DNA of 64,000 nt, from NCBI GenBank assembly GCA_025359185.1, contig JANYHF010000064.1:23837-87836 (forward strand), in the 5' to 3' direction. The position numbers and the translations under genes were made by a program. Shown here piece by piece: positions 52,288 to 60,426 of the stretch; the first letter of the stretch is position 1, and each line of letters opens with the position of its first letter. This DNA comes from Hyphomicrobiaceae bacterium (GTDB lineage Bacteria > Pseudomonadota > Alphaproteobacteria > Rhizobiales > Hyphomicrobiaceae). The notes under the pieces were generated by a model that did not search any database, had not been told where the DNA came from, and worked only from the letters and a program-made list of their open reading frames with translations.

Positions 52288-53805
52288 TCAATGGGCCAAT
52301 AACAATGATTTCAAGGGCACGGCGACGATTCGATCTGGCAGTTTCACATCAACGTCATCCCGAGTGACGAGCACGCCCACCGTGGCCCGATTGACGCTTT
52401 TTGACAGGAAGGCCACGAGACCCTTGGTGTCGCCGATAGGATCAATGGACTTCTGATATTTGATTTCCACCGGAATTCTGTTGTCTCCGGCCGTTAGAAT
52501 AAAGTCCACCTCCGGTGCCTGGGCTCGTTCGGCTAAATAACTCACAGGAACTCCAAGTGAGGCAAGAAAATAGCCAGCGACGCTTTCGGCGACCCTGCCT
52601 GCGAGAACTTGCTGCTCGGGCGCGCGCGCCAATCCGGCACTATCCAACGGAATTATCTCATCCAGCCAGGCCGCTCGCAAAACGTGATCTGACAGACAGA
52701 ATTTGGGAGGTCCGCGACGGCGCTTGAGGCGCATTTCAAGTGGTTCGATGGCCCTGATCAGCAGGGAGCTATCTAAGAACTGAATGTAAGCCCGAATCCG
52801 GCTGACGCCGACATTAGCGCCCATGGCCTCGCGGGCCTGTTTGGCCATTTCTGAAAGACTTGGGCTTTGGCCGCAATAGCGTGCGGCCATACGGAACATT
52901 TCTTCTAACAGTTGGGCATCACGGCGGCGGCCACGTTCGCCAACGCGAAGGTCGTGCTGGATGACACGCTTGATGACGGTCTCGTTGAGTTGTCGCGCCA
53001 CTTCGGGCCACTCGACGTCAGCCCTTTGCGCCAATGGATAACCGCCGCGCTCTGAGAATGCTGTGAACGTCGTATTCAGTATCGGGGCGCATTTTCTTCC
53101 GTAGGCTCCTAACTCGCGCCAGAAATCTGCATCGGCCCAATGAGCCGTACCATTGGGCTCGGCAAACGGCGCCAGTTCGCCGAATTTTCGCACTGATGCG
53201 ATTTCGCTGAGGCGGAAGGGGCCCACTTCGAGCGTTTGGAAACGGCCTGCTAAACTGTCACGGCCTAGATCGATGCGAAGTGCTGAGCTTCCTGTAACCA
53301 GTAACCGCACATCGGTCCGGTCAACGAAAGCCTTGAGCTGCACATCCCAGTCGCTTAGGTTCTGCACCTCATCGAGAAAAAGCAGTGCCGTTTGGTTGTC
53401 CCGCGCCGCCTGATTGAAGTCTTTTTTAAATACGTGTTCAGAATACCAACGCGCTATGTCCAAGATAGGCTCGGGAGACTTGAGATCCCGCAAACTCTTG
53501 AGGTCATCGAATTGCACCCGTAGAATTCTGAGCGGATCAATTCCCTCGCTCAGCAATTGCTCGATAATCTGGAACTGGAGGGTTGACTTACCGATCTGCC
53601 GGGGACCACGCATCACATTAATTTTTGCCAGAGGCGGCTCGCGCTTGAGCCGCTTCAAAAGTAACTGAAACGGCCAACGTTTGAAGTCTGGTTGACGGGC
53701 CATCGGCCGGTTTGCCCACCAAGGATTTTGATCATAGATGTCCTGGACGAGCTTTGCAGGCAGCCCGCCGGCGGCAAAATCCAATTGAAGAGGTGCGCGC
53801 GACAT
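52288..53805 (-). CDS. AAA+ ATPase with DUF4143 C-terminal domain
   Basis: 505 residues. Walker A MRGPRQIGKST at residues 65-75, Walker B ALLFLDEVQN, sensor VTGSSALRI. The C-terminal DUF4143 part has EVDFILTAGDNRIPVEIKYQK, a PD-(D/E)xK-like nuclease core. This group is common as accessory, often mobile, genes of uncertain function, with toxin or stress roles suggested for some. Base composition is visibly lower in GC than the flanking cob genes, and it separates cobS from cobT, which are usually adjacent, so I infer horizontal insertion. The start may be later than ATG 53805. Confidence 0.88.
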   Translation of the reverse strand: MSRAPLQLDFAAGGLPAKLVQDIYDQNPWWANRPMARQPDFKRWPFQLLLKRLKREPPLAKINVMRGPRQIGKSTLQFQIIEQLLSEGIDPLRILRVQFDDLKSLRDLKSPEPILDIARWYSEHVFKKDFNQAARDNQTALLFLDEVQNLSDWDVQLKAFVDRTDVRLLVTGSSALRIDLGRDSLAGRFQTLEVGPFRLSEIASVRKFGELAPFAEPNGTAHWADADFWRELGAYGRKCAPILNTTFTAFSERGGYPLAQRADVEWPEVARQLNETVIKRVIQHDLRVGERGRRRDAQLLEEMFRMAARYCGQSPSLSEMAKQAREAMGANVGVSRIRAYIQFLDSSLLIRAIEPLEMRLKRRRGPPKFCLSDHVLRAAWLDEIIPLDSAGLARAPEQQVLAGRVAESVAGYFLASLGVPVSYLAERAQAPEVDFILTAGDNRIPVEIKYQKSIDPIGDTKGLVAFLSKSVNRATVGVLVTRDDVDVKLPDRIVAVPLKSLLLAH

Positions 53806-53845
53806 CCCGTTTATGAAGCCAACTCTTTGTTGCCAGAAATTAGCC

Positions 53846-54835
53846 TCAACTCATCGCCACGTTCACCGCGCTCTCAGGCAACTCTTCGCCGAAGCAGCGC
53901 TGATAGAACTCCGCCACTTGCGTGCGCTCCAGCTCATCGCACTTGTTCAAAAACGTCACCCGGAACGCAAAGCCGACATTGTTGAAAATCTCGGCGTTCT
54001 CGGCCCAGGTGATCACCGTGCGCGGGCTCATCACTGTCGACAGATCGCCATTCATGAAGGCGTTGCGCGTGAGATCTGCCACCCGCACCATGTTCGACAC
54101 GATGCCTTGCTTAGCCTTCTTGTTGAAGCCCTTGACCTTCGACAGCACAATCTTGGTCTCGGCATCGTGTGATAGATAGTTCAGTGTCGTGACGATCGAC
54201 CAGCGGTCCATCTGACCCTGGTTGATCTGCTGGGTGCCGTGATAGAGGCCGGACGTATCGCCGAGGCCAATCGTGTTGGTCGTCGCAAACAACCGAAACG
54301 ATGGATGGGCTCGGATCACCTTGCTCTGGTCGAGCAACGTCAGCTTGCCCGACTGCTCCAGCACGCGCTGGATGACGAACATCACGTCCGGGCGGCCAGC
54401 GTCGTATTCGTCGAAGCACAGCGCCGTGTTGGTCTGCAGGCAGTAGGGCAGGATGCCCTCGCGGAACTCCGTCACCTGCTTGCCATCCTTCAGCACAATG
54501 GCGTCCTTGCCGACGAGATCGATGCGGCTGACATGGCTGTCCAAGTTCACCCGGATGCACGGCCAGTTGAGCCGGGCCGCCACCTGCTCGATATGGGTGG
54601 ATTTGCCGGTGCCGTGATAGCCCTGGATCATGACACGGCGGTTGTGGGCAAAGCCCGCCAGGATCGCCAGCGTGGTGTCACGGTCGAAAATGTAATCGGG
54701 GTCCAAATCGGGCACATGGGCTTCGGTCTTGGAGTAGGCCGGAACCTCGAAGTCGGCATCGATGCCGAACAGCTGGCGGACGGACACTTTCATATCGGGC
54801 AAAGGGGCAACAGTGGCAGCGGCGCTCAGGTTCAT
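53846..54835 (-). CDS. cobS: Cobaltochelatase subunit CobS
   Basis: 329 residues from ATG 54835. An AAA+ ATPase with Walker [15 protein letters not shown], Walker [14 protein letters not shown], and [32 protein letters not shown] (sensor and arginine-finger region). With CobT it forms the ATP-driven chaperone part of the cobalt chelatase. It is transcribed toward the ATPase gene and cobT. No cobalamin riboswitch consensus was found in the 277-base gap above it. Confidence 0.96.
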   Translation of the reverse strand: MNLSAAATVAPLPDMKVSVRQLFGIDADFEVPAYSKTEAHVPDLDPDYIFDRDTTLAILAGFAHNRRVMIQGYHGTGKSTHIEQVAARLNWPCIRVNLDSHVSRIDLVGKDAIVLKDGKQVTEFREGILPYCLQTNTALCFDEYDAGRPDVMFVIQRVLEQSGKLTLLDQSKVIRAHPSFRLFATTNTIGLGDTSGLYHGTQQINQGQMDRWSIVTTLNYLSHDAETKIVLSKVKGFNKKAKQGIVSNMVRVADLTRNAFMNGDLSTVMSPRTVITWAENAEIFNNVGFAFRVTFLNKCDELERTQVAEFYQRCFGEELPESAVNVAMS

Positions 54836-55112
54836 TTTTCGGGCAGTCCGTAAGGGGTTGTGCGGGCGACCGTCTGTGACCCTCAAGGCCAAGCGGGCGG
54901 ACAGGTCATAAACGAAGCCCTGCCGTTGTCAGACTTATCGTCTCAGCCAGAGGCGTGCAACCCGCCGTCCCTGGGGTTGCTGTCGCAGCTGGCCGCCGCT
55001 TTCGCCGAAGTTGTCTAAAAACTCGGTCAAATTCCCGCCGATGCGTGCACAGTCTGTTTCAGAATTGCCGGTAGTTTCCTCGCCATCAAACGAAACCGGA
55101 GTTTGCATTCAT

Positions 55113-56141
55113 ATGGCGTTCGAAACTATTGGCCAGGGCTTCAGTGCCTGGAACTATCTTGACGGCACGGACATTACCAAAGCGCTGGCCGAGGTTGGCC
55201 AGAAGCTGACCGAGAGCAATGGCAAGGACCAGGGCACCTGGGATTACCAGCGCGATCTGTTGCAGAAGCAGTTCGAGATGCGCGTCGAAGCCCACAACAA
55301 CGGCAGCGACCAGAACACGCTCGTCGAAAGCCTGAAAATCGAGCTGGAGGCCAAACTGCAAGCTGGCGCCGGTATGAAGAATTTCGATGCTTATCAGGCC
55401 AAACTGATGGATGTTTACGAGCACAACGTGAAGAAGGGTCTCGAATTTCTCGCCTCAGACGATTTTTACTCCAAGCTGAAGATGCAGTTTATTGAGCGCT
55501 TGAGTGCCTGGGAGCACCAGCGCGAGGACGGTCTCAATGGTAACGGCTATCATCCGCCGGTGAGCGACCCGAGCCGCACCGTTTACGCCGAAAACAATGG
55601 CGACAGCTATCGCGGCGGCCATGGCATTACGACCATCGACTTCTCGAACGCCGATAGCGGGCTGAAGATCGATATGTCCAAGAACTATGCTGGCGGCTTT
55701 GGCGATCACAAGATCCACGGTTTTGGCACGCTGGTGGCCTCAAACTTCGATGACTACGTCAAGGGCACCAAGCGCGCCGAGCACATCGACGGCGGCAACG
55801 GCAACGACATCTTGCGCGGTCTCGGCGGTTCGGACACCATGACGGGCGGCGCGGGCAACGACAGCTTCGTCATTTTCAAGAAGGATGCCGTGGCCCAGAT
55901 CAAGGCCGGCGATGTCGATGTGATCACCGACTTCGGCAAGGGCGATCAGGTCAACCTGAGCAACATCTTCAAGCGTTGGGACCATAGTAACATCGACAAG
56001 ATGGTGGCCGTGAAGGACGATGGCGAGGCCACGCACCTCTACGCCAAGATCAACGGCGAGTTCCACGAAGTCGCCGTCCTCAACCATGTTACAGGGATGT
56101 CGGCCGCCGACATGGTGCAGAACGGGATGATCCTGATTTAG
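55113..56141 (+). CDS. RTX-type calcium-binding secreted protein
   Basis: 342 residues from ATG 55113. An earlier in-frame TTG at 55011 is disfavoured. The N-terminal ~180 residues are helical and unfamiliar (QKQFEMRVEAHNN ..., ESLKIELEAKLQAGAG ..., KKGLEFLASDDFY). Residues ~225-300 have RTX nonapeptides (GGNGNDILR, GGSDTMTGGAGNDSFVI) and a beta-roll with DVDVITDFGKGDQVNLSNI, the usual end of RTX proteins. Such proteins leave the cell through a type I system by a C-terminal signal. No type I transporter genes are near, so the exporter must lie elsewhere. Function unknown: adhesin or surface-layer protein is possible. Confidence 0.8.
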   Translation: MAFETIGQGFSAWNYLDGTDITKALAEVGQKLTESNGKDQGTWDYQRDLLQKQFEMRVEAHNNGSDQNTLVESLKIELEAKLQAGAGMKNFDAYQAKLMDVYEHNVKKGLEFLASDDFYSKLKMQFIERLSAWEHQREDGLNGNGYHPPVSDPSRTVYAENNGDSYRGGHGITTIDFSNADSGLKIDMSKNYAGGFGDHKIHGFGTLVASNFDDYVKGTKRAEHIDGGNGNDILRGLGGSDTMTGGAGNDSFVIFKKDAVAQIKAGDVDVITDFGKGDQVNLSNIFKRWDHSNIDKMVAVKDDGEATHLYAKINGEFHEVAVLNHVTGMSAADMVQNGMILI

Positions 56142-56475
56142 TCAGTGGTCATGAGACCCTTCCCAGGTGGGGTCTATAACCCACTATCAAAAGTAGTTCG
56201 CAGGCCCGCGGCTTGCTCCGGCAGGCGCGGGTCGAGGATCGTAGCTTTCGCTACGGTCGAGGTGCGCAACGCACCGGGCGGGCGTGGGGCGCGACCCGAA
56301 AAGCGCTCAAGGAAGCTCGCCGAGCGCGGCACGGCGCATAAAACCTCAATCACGGTTTGCTGAATATTTTGTAAAACAAGGAAACCATAACGTGCGTTGA
56401 GCGTTATGCTTATCTCACGTACTTACAAAGTCGCCATCTACTAGTGGTGGTGTATGAACCTCAGGGAGTTAAATC
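56142..56475. other. 334-base gene-free stretch
   Basis: GC-rich on the left (56165-56340), with the hairpin at 56237-56258 and no gene. Then AT-rich (56340-56475), which should hold the promoter of the small secreted-protein gene at 56476. CAGGGAGTTAAATC is its ribosome site. Confidence 0.5.
56237..56258. repeat. GATCGTAG hairpin
   Basis: GATCGTAG (56237-56244) pairs with CTACGGTC (56251-56258) through one G-U pair around CTTTCG. It sits inside a GC-rich region with further direct GCG words, and may be a REP-like unit. Only one copy is in the window. Confidence 0.45.
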
Positions 56476-56691
56476 ATGATTAAGAAAGTTACATTCGGCG
56501 TTGTTCTCGCAGTCATCATGGCCGCTACTGCGGCTCTGCCGGCCACCGCCAAGACCAAGCATATGAGCGGCGGTATGAAGACATTCCACGACCAAGTGAT
56601 GACTTGCATGGCTTCAATGAAAGACATGGGCTCGAGCGTGAAAGATACGGGACACTATATGGCTATGCTCAGCGAGTGCGTGAACAAGTAG
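56476..56691 (+). CDS. Small secreted or periplasmic protein
   Basis: 71 residues. Signal peptide MIKKVTFGVVLAVIMAATAALPATA; mature part KTKHMSGGMKTFHDQVMTCMASMKDMGSSVKDTGHYMAMLSECVNK with many methionines (9) and two cysteines that could bond. The gene is clearly AT-richer than its neighbours. The Met/His-rich mature part could bind copper, which is inference only. It is followed by a terminator. Confidence 0.7.
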   Translation: MIKKVTFGVVLAVIMAATAALPATAKTKHMSGGMKTFHDQVMTCMASMKDMGSSVKDTGHYMAMLSECVNK

Positions 56692-56716
56692 ATTTTCAAT
56701 ATCTACCAAAAACTTC

Positions 56717-56749
56717 AGGCAGCGGTGGGTCAAAACCTCGCCGCTGCCT
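56717..56749 (+). terminator. Terminator of the small secreted-protein gene
   Basis: AGGCAGCGG (56717-56725) pairs with CCGCTGCCT (56741-56749), with a T-poor tail, 26 bases after the stop codon. Confidence 0.65.
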
Positions 56750-56899
56750 TGCCATTTGCTCGTGCATGACCGCTGGCTGGTCGCGGGCATTTCAGGCCGA
56801 GTCCGCGCGGTTAAGATTGGCCTAAAATCCCGATCAGATATCAATAGCCACTGTCGATTTACGTGCAGGGGACAAAATCAATCCTGAGCTGCAAAACCA

Positions 56900-56926
56900 A
56901 AGTCATGCAGCGCATTCGGGGCGACA
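56900..56926. repeat. Degenerate half-copy of the composite repeat
   Basis: AGTCATGCAGCGCATTCGGGGCGACAG resembles the right arm GCTGCAGCGCATCCGGGACGACG of the 142-bp composite elements at 1773 and 17298, with a few changes. It lies next to the 3' end of the nitroreductase gene. Confidence 0.4.
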
Positions 56927-56927
56927 G

Positions 56928-57527
56928 TTAAGAGTCCAATGCTTTGGCAATAGTCCACCGGCTCACGATATCATCGAGTTTAGGGCGGTCGCGGTCGGGC
57001 AGGCGCTGTTTGGCGGTGCCTATGTAGATGAAGCCGGCGACGCGTTCGTTGTCCGCGAGTTTCAGCACTTTGCGTACCCCGGCGCTGTAACCGTACCATT
57101 CGGTGATCCAGTTGGTGCCAAAGCCCAGCGCATTGGCAGCGAGACACAGCGTCTGGCAGGCCGCGCCCGCCGACAGGATTTGCTCCCATTCGGGGGCTGC
57201 CGGGTTGGGCGTTACCCGAGAGATCACGCCAATGACGAGGGGGGCCCGCAGGAACCGCTGCGCTTCCAGCTCCAGCCGGGCGGGGCTCGGCGGCGTTGCA
57301 TCCTCGCGCTGGATGATGTCGGCGAGCGCCTTGCCAAACCCGGCCCGCGCCTCGCCTTCGAATAAAATAAACCGCCAAGGCGTCAACTTCTTGTGATCGG
57401 GCACGCGGGCGGCTGCAGTCAAGATCTGCTGCACCGCCGCCGCATCGGGACCGGGATCGCCGATGATGCCGGCTGATGCTGACGAGGATCGCCGTGTCAG
57501 CAGCAGATCGAGCATTGCATTGGCCAT
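56928..57527 (-). CDS. Nitroreductase-family FMN oxidoreductase
   Basis: 199 residues of the small-molecule nitroreductase fold. FMN contacts are LTRRSSSA near the N-terminus, AARVPDHKKLTPWRFILFEG, GAACQTLCLAANALGFGTNWITEWYGYSAGVRKVL and the C-terminal GFIYIGTAKQRLPDRDRP, closest to YdjA-type enzymes. It likely uses NAD(P)H to reduce nitro or quinone compounds. Substrate unknown. It is followed upstream by gapR, 11 bases away on the same strand. Confidence 0.9.
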   Translation of the reverse strand: MANAMLDLLLTRRSSSASAGIIGDPGPDAAAVQQILTAAARVPDHKKLTPWRFILFEGEARAGFGKALADIIQREDATPPSPARLELEAQRFLRAPLVIGVISRVTPNPAAPEWEQILSAGAACQTLCLAANALGFGTNWITEWYGYSAGVRKVLKLADNERVAGFIYIGTAKQRLPDRDRPKLDDIVSRWTIAKALDS

Positions 57528-57538
57528 GGCCGTTGGTC

Positions 57539-57790
57539 CTATCCCAGCATTCCCAGCGCGGCCATATAGGTCGCCAGCACGGCTTCCTGCTCGCGGCGTT
57601 CCGCCATGTCCTGCTTGCGCAGTGAAATCACCTTTCGTAGCGCCTTGGTGTCAAACCCGTTGGCCTTGGCCTCGGAATAGACGTCCTTGATATCGCCTGC
57701 GAGCGCCTTTTTCTCTTCCTCAAGCCGCTCAATGCGCTCGACCACCGACTTCAATTGCGCGTGCGAATCCGACTGAACGTTGTCTTGCAT
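57539..57790 (-). CDS. gapR: GapR-family nucleoid protein (DUF2312)
   Basis: 83 residues from ATG 57790 (GGAGAGAGTTTG upstream). The whole protein is the DUF2312 domain: [43 protein letters not shown]...[19 protein letters not shown]. In Caulobacter GapR forms a clamp on overtwisted DNA ahead of replication and transcription and helps topoisomerases. A start at 57901 would add a Pro/Ala/Arg-rich extension without family support. It is next to the nitroreductase gene. Confidence 0.93.
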   Translation of the reverse strand: MQDNVQSDSHAQLKSVVERIERLEEEKKALAGDIKDVYSEAKANGFDTKALRKVISLRKQDMAERREQEAVLATYMAALGMLG

Positions 57791-57925
57791 CAAACTCTCT
57801 CCACCCCGACTCATCCTCGAATCTGGGAAAATGCTAGCGGCTGCCTCGGCGCCGGACAATGGCAGGTGCAAGCTCACCAAGGCGTTTTCCACGCGATCCA
57901 CCGGGTCACAAAATTCTATTTTCGC

Positions 57926-58234
57926 TCAATGGCTATCGAGGGCGGTCTTGTCGAAGGCGCTGGCCTGGGCGGGGGTCGATTCGGGCTGATACTTGGCCTT
58001 CCAATCGTCGTAGCTCATGCCGTAGACCATCTTACGCGCCTCGTCCTTGGTCATAGCCAGCCCGGTGGCTTTGGCTGCGTCACCGTACCAGTTGGCGAGG
58101 CAGTTGCGGCAGAACCCGGCCATCGTCATCAGATCGATGTTCTGCACGTCCGGGCGCTGGCGCAGATGCTCCAGCAGACGCCGGAACGCAGCGGCTTCCA
58201 GCTCGGTCTGTGCGGCTTTGTCGATAGGGGTCAT
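57926..58234 (-). CDS. DUF1244 family protein
   Basis: 102 residues from ATG 58234 (GGAGTGGATAGCC upstream). It has the family core FRRLLEHLRQRPDVQNIDLMTMAGFCRNCLANWY, with the CxxC pair, followed by KDEARKMVYGMSYDDWKAKYQ. DUF1244 proteins form small helical domains whose role is unknown. The C-terminal 20 residues (PESTPAQASAFDKTALDSH) are unusual and low-complexity. It is read away from the DUF1036 and pyk genes. Confidence 0.85.
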   Translation of the reverse strand: MTPIDKAAQTELEAAAFRRLLEHLRQRPDVQNIDLMTMAGFCRNCLANWYGDAAKATGLAMTKDEARKMVYGMSYDDWKAKYQPESTPAQASAFDKTALDSH

Positions 58235-58397
58235 GGCTATCCACTCCAGGGTTGAGCAATGGTCTTGCCCGAAGCACCGCTGCGGGCTATCAGCCGCAGT
58301 GTCGCAGGTGGTGGCTGCCTTGAAAATACCGATTCGCGGGCGTTTTTCGTGACCTGACGCGATTGTCAGAGCCACGCGTTTCGACTTACCCATACGA

Positions 58398-58889
58398 ATG
58401 ATCTGCGGACCTGTCCCCTTGATCCCTGAGGCCACATCCCAACGCACGCCACAGCGGGCCAACGTCAGGCTGACTGCCGCTCTCATTGCGACCCTCGTTC
58501 TGCTGCCACCCGCGCCCGCCTCTGCCGATCTGCGGCTGTGCAATTTCACCGAAAGCCGCGTCGGCATCACTGTGGGTTACAAGGACGACAAGGGCTGGGT
58601 GACCGAGGGCTGGTGGAACGTGCTGGCGCGCGGCTGCGCGACGCTGATCACAGGGGAACTCAAGGGGCGGTTTTACTATGTACACGGCATCGACTACGAC
58701 CGTGGCGGCGAATGGGCCGGCAAGACAACCATGTGCGTCGACGACAAGTCGTTCTCGATCCGCGACGTGCGAAACTGCACCTCGCGGGGCCACAAGGACA
58801 TGGGCTTCTACGAGGTCGACACGGGTGATGCCAAGGACTACACGATACGCCTTATCGATCCGGTGAAAAACAGTACAGGAAGCCAATGA
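58398..58889 (+). CDS. DUF1036 secreted protein
   Basis: Up to 163 residues from ATG 58398. A hydrophobic segment (LTAALIATLVLLPPAPASA) near residues 25-43 is a signal peptide, so a later start cannot be excluded. The mature part, ADLRLCNFTESRVGITVGYKDDKGWVTEGWWNVLARGCATLITGELKGRFYYVHG, fits DUF1036, with cysteines that could pair. DUF1036 is a small family of unknown role, often found next to pyk in Rhizobiales, as here. Its stop overlaps the pyk start by four bases (ATGA). Confidence 0.85.
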   Translation: MICGPVPLIPEATSQRTPQRANVRLTAALIATLVLLPPAPASADLRLCNFTESRVGITVGYKDDKGWVTEGWWNVLARGCATLITGELKGRFYYVHGIDYDRGGEWAGKTTMCVDDKSFSIRDVRNCTSRGHKDMGFYEVDTGDAKDYTIRLIDPVKNSTGSQ

Positions 58890-60322
58890 GACGCAATCGG
58901 CGGGTTAAGATCATCGCAACTCTCGGACCCGCCTACACTGGTCAAGAGTCTATCGAAAAACTGTTCATAGCCGGAGCCGATGTGTTCCGTATCAATATGA
59001 GCCACGCCAACTACGACCTTGTACGGGCACAGCACGCCGCCATCCGCGCGCTCGAAACAAAGTATTCGAGGCCCATCGGGATTCTGGCCGATTTGCAGGG
59101 ACCGAAACTGCGCGTCGGCGAGTTTGCCGGCGAGAAGGTGACGCTGGAGAACGGCGCGGAATTCCGCTTTGACCAGGTCAAGACACCGGGCGACGCCACG
59201 CGCGTATTCCTTCCGCATCCACCGATTTTCGAGGCTGTTGAGCCGGGCCATGCGCTGCTCATCGACGACGGCAAGTTGCGGCTGCGCGTGAAGAGTAAGA
59301 CGGCGACGGAGTTTGTCACGGTCGTTGAAGTTGGTGGCAGTATTGCCAGCCGCAAGGGTGTCAGCCTGCCGGATTCGCTGCTGCCGATGGGCGCGCTGAC
59401 CGACAAGGATAAGCTCGATCTTGAATTCGTTCTGAAGCTCGGCGTGGATTGGCTGGCGCTGTCATTCGTGCAGCGCTGGGAAGATGTCGCCGAGGCCGCC
59501 AAGCTAGTCGATAAGCGCGCGGCCATCATGTCGAAAATCGAGAAGCCCGCAGCGCTGACCGATCTCGATCACATCATCGAACTGTCCGATGGCATCATGA
59601 TCGCGCGCGGCGATCTTGGCGTCGAGCTGCCGGTGCAGAAAGTGCCGGGCTTGCAGAAGCGGATCACGCGGCGTTCGCGCAAGGCGGGCAAGCCAGTGGT
59701 TGTGGCAACCCAGATGCTCGAATCCATGATCACCTCGCCGGTGCCGACGCGCGCCGAAGTGTCAGACGTCGCGACGGCCGTGTTCGAAGGCGCCGATGCG
59801 GTGATGTTGTCGGCGGAGTCGGCGGTCGGCCAGTTCCCGGTCGAATCCATTGAGATGATGGATAAAGTCGCCCAGGAAGTGGAGCACGATCCGCTCTACG
59901 ACGCCATCATCCACGCCCAGCGTTATGAGCCAGATGCCACCGGCCACGACGCCATCGCCAACGCCGCCCGCACCATTGCCGAAACGCTGCAACTGGCGGT
60001 GATCGTGTGCTACACGGCGACCGGTTCGACGGGCTTGCGCGTGTCGCGCGAGCGTCCCAAACAGCCGGTGATCGCGTTGACCCCGGTTGCCGCCACGGGC
60101 AGGCGCCTGGCTCTCGCCTGGGGCCTGCACTGTGTGCTAACCAATGAGCCCGCCAATCAGGCCGAGATGGTCGAAAAGGCCTGCCGCATCTCGCTGGAAG
60201 AGGGTTTTGCCAAACGCGGCGAGCGCATCATCATCACGGCCGGTGTGCCGCTCGGCATCGCGGGCACCACCAACATGGTGCGCATCGCCTATGTCGGCGA
60301 TCAACCTGCGCGCACGGTGTAG
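58886..60322 (+). CDS. pyk: Pyruvate kinase
   Basis: A 478-residue glycolytic enzyme that converts PEP and ADP to pyruvate and ATP. Motifs in order: RVKIIATLGPAY, FRINMSHANYD, ILADLQGPKLRVG, the catalytic lysine in SKIEKPAAL, MIARGDLGVELP, ATQMLESM, and DAVMLSAESAVGQFP. The C-terminal ~120 residues are the allosteric domain (ATGSTGLRVSRERPKQPVIALTP). Its ATG overlaps the DUF1036 stop by 4 bases, so the pair is co-translated. Confidence 0.98.
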   Translation: MRRNRRVKIIATLGPAYTGQESIEKLFIAGADVFRINMSHANYDLVRAQHAAIRALETKYSRPIGILADLQGPKLRVGEFAGEKVTLENGAEFRFDQVKTPGDATRVFLPHPPIFEAVEPGHALLIDDGKLRLRVKSKTATEFVTVVEVGGSIASRKGVSLPDSLLPMGALTDKDKLDLEFVLKLGVDWLALSFVQRWEDVAEAAKLVDKRAAIMSKIEKPAALTDLDHIIELSDGIMIARGDLGVELPVQKVPGLQKRITRRSRKAGKPVVVATQMLESMITSPVPTRAEVSDVATAVFEGADAVMLSAESAVGQFPVESIEMMDKVAQEVEHDPLYDAIIHAQRYEPDATGHDAIANAARTIAETLQLAVIVCYTATGSTGLRVSRERPKQPVIALTPVAATGRRLALAWGLHCVLTNEPANQAEMVEKACRISLEEGFAKRGERIIITAGVPLGIAGTTNMVRIAYVGDQPARTV

Positions 60323-60353
60323 CGGAGGCTGCCATCCACGACGGTTGTCAAAA

Positions 60354-60390
60354 AGGGTGGGCTTCGCCTGAAAAGGCTCGGCGCCACCCT
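60354..60390 (+). terminator. Stem-loop after pyk
   Basis: AGGGTGG (60354-60360) pairs with CCACCCT (60384-60390). Inner GCC and GGC can extend it. No T-run follows. GTGGG...CCACC hairpins of this form are common intergenic repeats. Confidence 0.45.
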
Positions 60391-60426
60391 ACGTTTCGAA
60401 GTCCATCCGAACGTCTAACCGGCCTA

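Noticed and set aside
51300..52367. 355-codon open frame antisense to cobT
   Set aside because: Ser/Arg/Pro-rich complement of the acidic linker and VWA domain of CobT, without any gene features.
54836..55112. Cobalamin riboswitch upstream of cobS
   Set aside because: The B12-box-like core was not found in the divergent gap on the minus strand.
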